Of a stretch of 13,421 nucleotides of DNA, positions 9,743 through 13,421 are shown one piece after another; within the stretch, counting starts at the first letter, position 1; each line of letters begins with the position of its first letter. The DNA is from Spirogloea muscicola (taxonomy: Eukaryota > Streptophyta > Zygnematophyceae > Spirogloeales > Spirogloeaceae): assembly GCA_009602725.1 (NCBI GenBank), contig WELB01000108.1:235998-249418 (forward strand). Reading direction: 5' to 3'. A program made the translations under genes and the position numbers. Below the pieces are notes generated by a model that was given only the letters and a program-made list of their open reading frames with translations, was not told the DNA's origin and ran no database searches.

Positions 9743-12700
9743 CTAGTGCACTTTGGCTAGCTTGGGCTTGGGAAGAGCCTTCTTCAGCTGCTTCTGACGC
9801 TCTCTCTCCTCCCTTCGCTGTCTCTCCACTGGAGACAACCTTGACTCCGCTTCTTTTCTCTTCCTTTCTGCTTCTTTCAGCTTCTCCTCTTTTCTCTTCT
9901 GTATAGCCTCTGCCCTCTCATTCGCTCTCTCCTTCAAGACCTCCTTCTCTACTACTGTGCGTGCTGCCTCTGCCTTAGTTCGTGCCTGCAATGCACACAC
10001 AATAAAATGTCAAGATGTCCAGAACATGCTCGGACAGGAGATCAGCGCGGCAAGCAGACACAATGACCTGCCAATGATTTGTTAATCCCGCCTATGCTAC
10101 AGATTTTTAGAGGTTTTGAATGCCACGAAAAGTAGAAGCAGTCTTACATTTGCAGAGAGCCGGAACCGGCCAACTTGATCGATGAAGAAGGGGACAATGG
10201 CCATAAGCTTGGCTATGCTGCCCATGTCATCCTTGCGGGGTAGTCTGAACTTGAACTTCAGGACCGTCTTGTGAGGTCCGCTGCTTTGGTCAGTGAAATG
10301 CATGCCAACAAGTCGGCTGCCATACTTGGCAAAGTTCTTCTCAGCAAAGAGCTGGCAAGCACACAACATAAACAACAACCCAATACAAGTGTCACTTGCT
10401 TGGTCTCAGACCCGGTAGACATCAGTCCAACAACACTAGTAGAAGCATTCAATGAGATGGCTTCACCACCTACAAAATCGACATGCCAAGCTCTGATGTT
10501 CATCACTTGAAAGCTGAGGCAAGCCTCCCATGTGGACGCGACATACACACAACACATTGCCCATTTGCCGGCGACTGACCTGGTCCACAACTAAGTCCGT
10601 CAGCATGTTCTCTGCCACTTCTCGTGACTCGCTTATGACAGCAAGCTCAGTGGCTGCCCAACGAGGGTGAACCGCCGTGTTCAGGATGTTCCCAAACTGG
10701 CTCAAGTCCTTGATGTCCTTCTGAGTTGTTCTGACGGTCTTCCTTTTGCAGACTGTGAGGGTGTATAAGTGCAAAACCATCAGTAGGTTCATAGCCCTCA
10801 GTAGTGGGTTGCAGTCAAGACCTGGTTTGCCTACACACCCAAACTCGACCTTCCATCGACTCACAAGAAGTAATCAAATGCCTGACTGAAGCAAAGGATG
10901 TATACCTGCGAAGACAAATGGATCCATGTCTTCATCGTTCATGTATACCTCGAAGGAGATTTCGTCGTGCTTTGGTACAAGCTGGAGAAAACAGTACGAG
11001 CTGGAATAAAGACATGAACGAAACTGGAAATATATAGGCTCCAGGCAAATGTATAGGCCTTTACATGTGCCACCTAGTAGGACTCATGCAAGACCCCTAG
11101 CATGCATAAGCTGATCGTTACCAAGACACGTGCATACAAGCACTTGCCTGATACCAGAGAACGGAGATGAGATCATGCCGAGAGCGCAGCTCCATTGTAG
11201 CCAACATGCTTTCGCAGTAGCGTCGACCACTCCCATAGAGCTTGAAAATGCTTTGCCCTTCCTATGGTCACATGGCAATCAGGTATACTTTGAGACGAAT
11301 TTTGACTGCACAAGGTGCAACAACTCAATGAAAAGTGTAGCTCACGGCCCGTGGAGATAAACCTAGACATTGGCCTTACATGTACTTGGAGTAGTGCATG
11401 AATAGCAGATGAATGAAGGATTCATAGCACCTTCATAAGCAGAGGTTCATCGGCACCGTCGCCTGTTCCAAGCAAGCTGAAGTTCTTCTCAAAGATGCCG
11501 CCATCAACAGCATATTGACGAGCCCAAGCCAAAGCTATTTTCTCGTTCTCCTGCAATGAACTCCACCTCAAGGAGAGCACTTTCAGAATATATCCAAATG
11601 AGGAATAGAGGCAGACAGGACCATGGAAACACCAGCTCCCTGCTTACAAAGACTCTTGTTACAGGATTTTGGAGGTGGACCAGCGAGGAATGGCGCATGC
11701 TCTCAAGCAGGAGCATGCACAGCTCAAATTCTCAATACTACGGTAGGAAAGGAGTGCAGATGTAAACACCTGGCGGCCAAAGTAGTAATTCACACCGAAG
11801 TAGACCAGGAAGATGACGAACAATGCTTCCAATATGTAATGTTCTGGTCCAGTTGGAAGTGGGGAGCTAGCTTTTCTCTGCGGCCTTGAGCATCGGCAAG
11901 GAGAGGGTAAACATTCTGAAGGCATGTCATCAGGAGAGGCAGGCCTGTCATGCTGGTGCCCAGAGAAAGCCCTCCAGCCATGTGCTTCCAAGTTGGAAGA
12001 TTGCCAACGTTGACAAAGTTCTCTTTATGTATAAGCGATTTTCAGAGCTATAGCTGTGCAGCAGCCAGTTTGTAGCCAACTCTTGCCACCAACAACTCAC
12101 CGAGCTGCCTTAGCTGGTGTCGAAGGAACGCTGTCTTGAGCCACTTTACCTTCCTGCAGGAACAGGCCATGACAGTAGAGCGTTCCTCAGAACACTAGGG
12201 GTTGCGCAAGCAGAAGGGCCACATGGAAAAGCCCGTTCAATTGCTGCAAGAGTGACCAGATGCACCAGCCCGCTGCCATACCACAGCTTCAAGAAGGTGC
12301 GCACACCAGCAGATACAGGCGCTTTGACAACCAGTAGTTCTACAGCTTCGTGAGGTGGTGAGGGGCGAGCTCTACCTCGGGAACACCCTCGAACTCGTCC
12401 TGGTCCCAAGCAACGCCCTCAGTGCGCCTGCGGCCTCCATCTTCCTCAGGCTCCTCCTCCCTCTGTGCGCCAGGCTCTAGAGGCCCCCTGTCGCTCTGAG
12501 CAGCCCCAAGGAGAGACGTGTCCCAGAGGTCAGATCCGCGAGCTGGCAGGCTCGGCAGGTCGACCTCCACGGCTTGCAGCTGCTGAGCCCCAATGCAGAC
12601 GGAACATCGCTGACGATAGCACATGGTCAGCCAGGGCCAAGCCCCGACAACAGCAGCCCGAATAGACGAGACCATTGGTCCACGCCGCCAATTTAAGTCT

Positions 12701-12944
12701 GCCTTACCAGAGAGCCGGAGCGTACGTGGGCGGGGGGTGGCGCGTAGGTGCGGCGCTCCGGCGGGCCGCCGTCGTCGCCGTCGTCGTCCTCGTCGTGGCC
12801 GTCGGCCTCCTCGCCGAAGCCCTCGAGCTCCGCGGCGGAGGCGGCGCCGAGCCCGGCGGACTGCGCGGCCTCGTGCGCGAGGAGGCAGAGCAGGGAGGCG
12901 AGCGCCAGCCACCACCAGAGGCGGTCGAGGCGCAGCGACGCCAT
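9743..12944 (-). CDS. CCDC47: CCDC47-like ER membrane protein (DUF1682 family), 10 exons
   Basis: CCDC47 (calumin) is an ER membrane protein; in animals it is part of the PAT complex, which helps insert multipass membrane proteins at the translocon, and it affects ER calcium handling. Exons on the minus strand: 12944-12708, 12582-12376, 12153-12101, 11866-11770, 11550-11431, 11261-11148, 10981-10906, 10752-10580, 10351-10148 and 9985-9743, total 1524 nt and 507 residues with consistent phases. Residues 1-30 are a signal peptide (LRLDRLWWWLALASLLCLLA, then AAQSA); an acidic stretch follows. A transmembrane helix spans about 176-196 (ALFVIFLVYFGVNYYFG). The luminal/cytosolic domain follows with IFEKNFSLLGTGDG, LYGSGRRYCESMLATMELRS, DEISFEVYMNDEDMDPFVFA and GMHFTDQSSGPHKTVLKFKF. 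The last exon is a Lys/Glu/Arg coiled coil ending in KPKLAKVH. The blocks fit plant DUF1682 proteins best. Least certain are the small exon at 12101-12153 and the weak acceptor of the exon at 11866. Confidence 0.94.
10982..11147 (-). other. GC-AG intron in the CCDC47-like gene
   Basis: On the minus strand the exon ends ...TGGTATCAG and the intron begins GCAAGTGC, so the donor is GC rather than GT; it ends TTCTCCAG before CTTGTACC. The AG|GCAAGT context is the strong consensus expected for GC donors. Phase 0 joining gives LISVLWYQLVPKHDEISFEV, which keeps the protein family alignment. The nearest GT (in TGGTATC) would shift the frame. Confidence 0.85.
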
Positions 12945-13226
12945 GGAGCGGACGTGGGCGGGGGGCAAGGGACTGGCGAAGAGGCAGCTGCGGGCGCGTG
13001 ATGAGAAGCGGCGCATCGGCTGCTGACACTGATGGTGGCCAGCCGAGGTCCCTCGTATGCAGATGGAGTTTGGGACCTCGTCGATGATTTCGCACTCTCG
13101 GGCTGGCATTTCCCAGCGCTTGCCCACCCCCCCTTTCTTCTATTAAAAGAAGAAAGTGCTCGCCCATTGAGGCTGGGCTGGCCTTTCCCAGCCATTGAGG
13201 ATAGGAGCTGGAAAAGCCAGCCCAAA
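12945..13226. promoter_or_regulatory. 5' flank and probable promoter of the CCDC47-like gene
   Basis: This is the sequence upstream of the minus-strand start codon at 12944. It must contain the 5' UTR and core promoter unless these lie further right. No TATA box is evident. The outer part (from about 13100) is occupied by short hairpin repeats. Long open frames cross it, but they have no recognisable family and the repeats within them argue against coding. Confidence 0.5.
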
Positions 13227-13275
13227 AAGAAGAAAGTGCTCGCCCATTGAGAATAGGGGCTGGAACAACCAGCCC
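13100..13275. repeat. Cluster of short related hairpins
   Basis: Four related palindromic units occur in 176 bp, built on GGGCTGG...CCAGCCC: 13100-13117, 13171-13193 (7-bp stem GGCTGGG/CCCAGCC), 13207-13223, and 13257-13275 (7-bp stem, AACAA loop). The third and fourth are preceded by a CATTGAG(A/G)ATAGG motif. A separate 9-bp inverted repeat, CTTTCTTCT/AGAAGAAAG, lies at 13133-13141 and 13148-13156. The last unit recurs at 31-49 inside the left repeat copy. Confidence 0.85.
13145..13251. repeat. 27-bp direct repeat, 80 bp apart
   Basis: A 27-bp segment containing AGAAGAAAGTGCTCGCCCAT is exact at 13145-13171 and 13225-13251, and (except for two bases cut off by the window edge) at 1-25. The second copy forms the start of the 169-bp repeat, so the larger repeat appears to be built from smaller duplicated modules. 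Confidence 0.9.
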
Positions 13276-13395
13276 GAAAAAGAATGAACAGAGTACGAGA
13301 AGGGGGCCAGGGGAAGCGCTAAGTAACAGAAACAAAGCTGCTACGAGACACTCAGTAACCCCTGCTAAGCAGCCGCAGATCAGAGATGCTGGGCT
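13227..13395. repeat. 169-bp direct repeat, right copy
   Basis: This is identical over 169 bp to 1-169 and in the same orientation. It lies about 280 bp upstream of the start codon of the CCDC47-like gene. The final 26 bases of the window (13396-13421) do not match what follows the left copy, so this is not a simple end overlap of a circular molecule. No coding function is visible. Confidence 0.95.
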
Positions 13396-13421
13396 CCTGG
13401 AAGTGGGTCCCCTGGCCAGAG

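Noticed and set aside
13145-13251. CRISPR-like array, suggested by repeated short units.
   Set aside because: Only two 27-bp copies plus nested variants, with related rather than unique spacers, in a eukaryotic genome.
12340-13335. A 331-residue minus-strand open frame across the CCDC47-like 5' flank and exons 1-2.
   Set aside because: It is only partly real: its end coincides with exon 2, but the rest runs through intron 1, exon 1 in another frame and the hairpin repeats, with Arg/Pro-rich noise.
1-13421. Circular molecule or terminal repeats of a virus or large transposon, suggested by the end repeats.
   Set aside because: Everything between is intron-rich cellular housekeeping genes, the flanks after each copy differ, and there are no integrase, transposase or capsid-like genes.

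Overview
This is nuclear DNA from a eukaryote, most likely a green alga (chlorophyte) or a close relative. Three intron-rich genes can be reconstructed end to end with GT-AG introns, plus one GC-AG intron. As far as I can recall the families, their products look more like land-plant homologues than animal or fungal ones: the p23 protein opens with MSRHP as in plants, and the CCDC47-like protein carries plant-type blocks. There are no prokaryotic operons, phage genes, CRISPR arrays or transposase genes. A single unresolved base (position 6288) and a repeat at both ends suggest a draft contig that may have broken at repeats.

Layout, left to right. Positions 1-169 are the first copy of a 169-bp repeat. 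Positions 184-6111 (minus strand) hold a 16-exon gene for the condensin I HEAT-repeat subunit CAP-D2 (NCAPD2/CND1). Positions 6112-6641 are a GC-rich intergenic stretch that must contain both promoters of a head-to-head pair. Positions 6642-8628 (plus strand) hold a 6-exon gene for the HSP90 co-chaperone p23, whose first coding exon is only 5 nt. Positions 8629-9742 are a tail-to-tail intergenic region with two families of diverged direct repeats. Positions 9743-12944 (minus strand) hold a 10-exon gene for a CCDC47-like ER membrane protein with signal peptide, transmembrane segment and basic coiled-coil tail. Positions 12945-13421 are its 5' flank, with a cluster of short related hairpins and the second exact copy of the 169-bp repeat.

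The three genes are ordinary housekeeping genes (mitotic chromosome condensation, HSP90 chaperoning, ER membrane-protein biogenesis) and have no evident shared pathway; the arrangement is simple gene packing. I found no convincing undescribed biological system. The points most worth checking are the repeat and hairpin family at the ends, the short N-terminus of CAP-D2 and one ambiguous splice junction in it, the 5-nt coding exon of p23, and the GC-AG intron in CCDC47. Exon coordinates come from reading splice sites, phase and protein similarity by eye; no transcript evidence was available.
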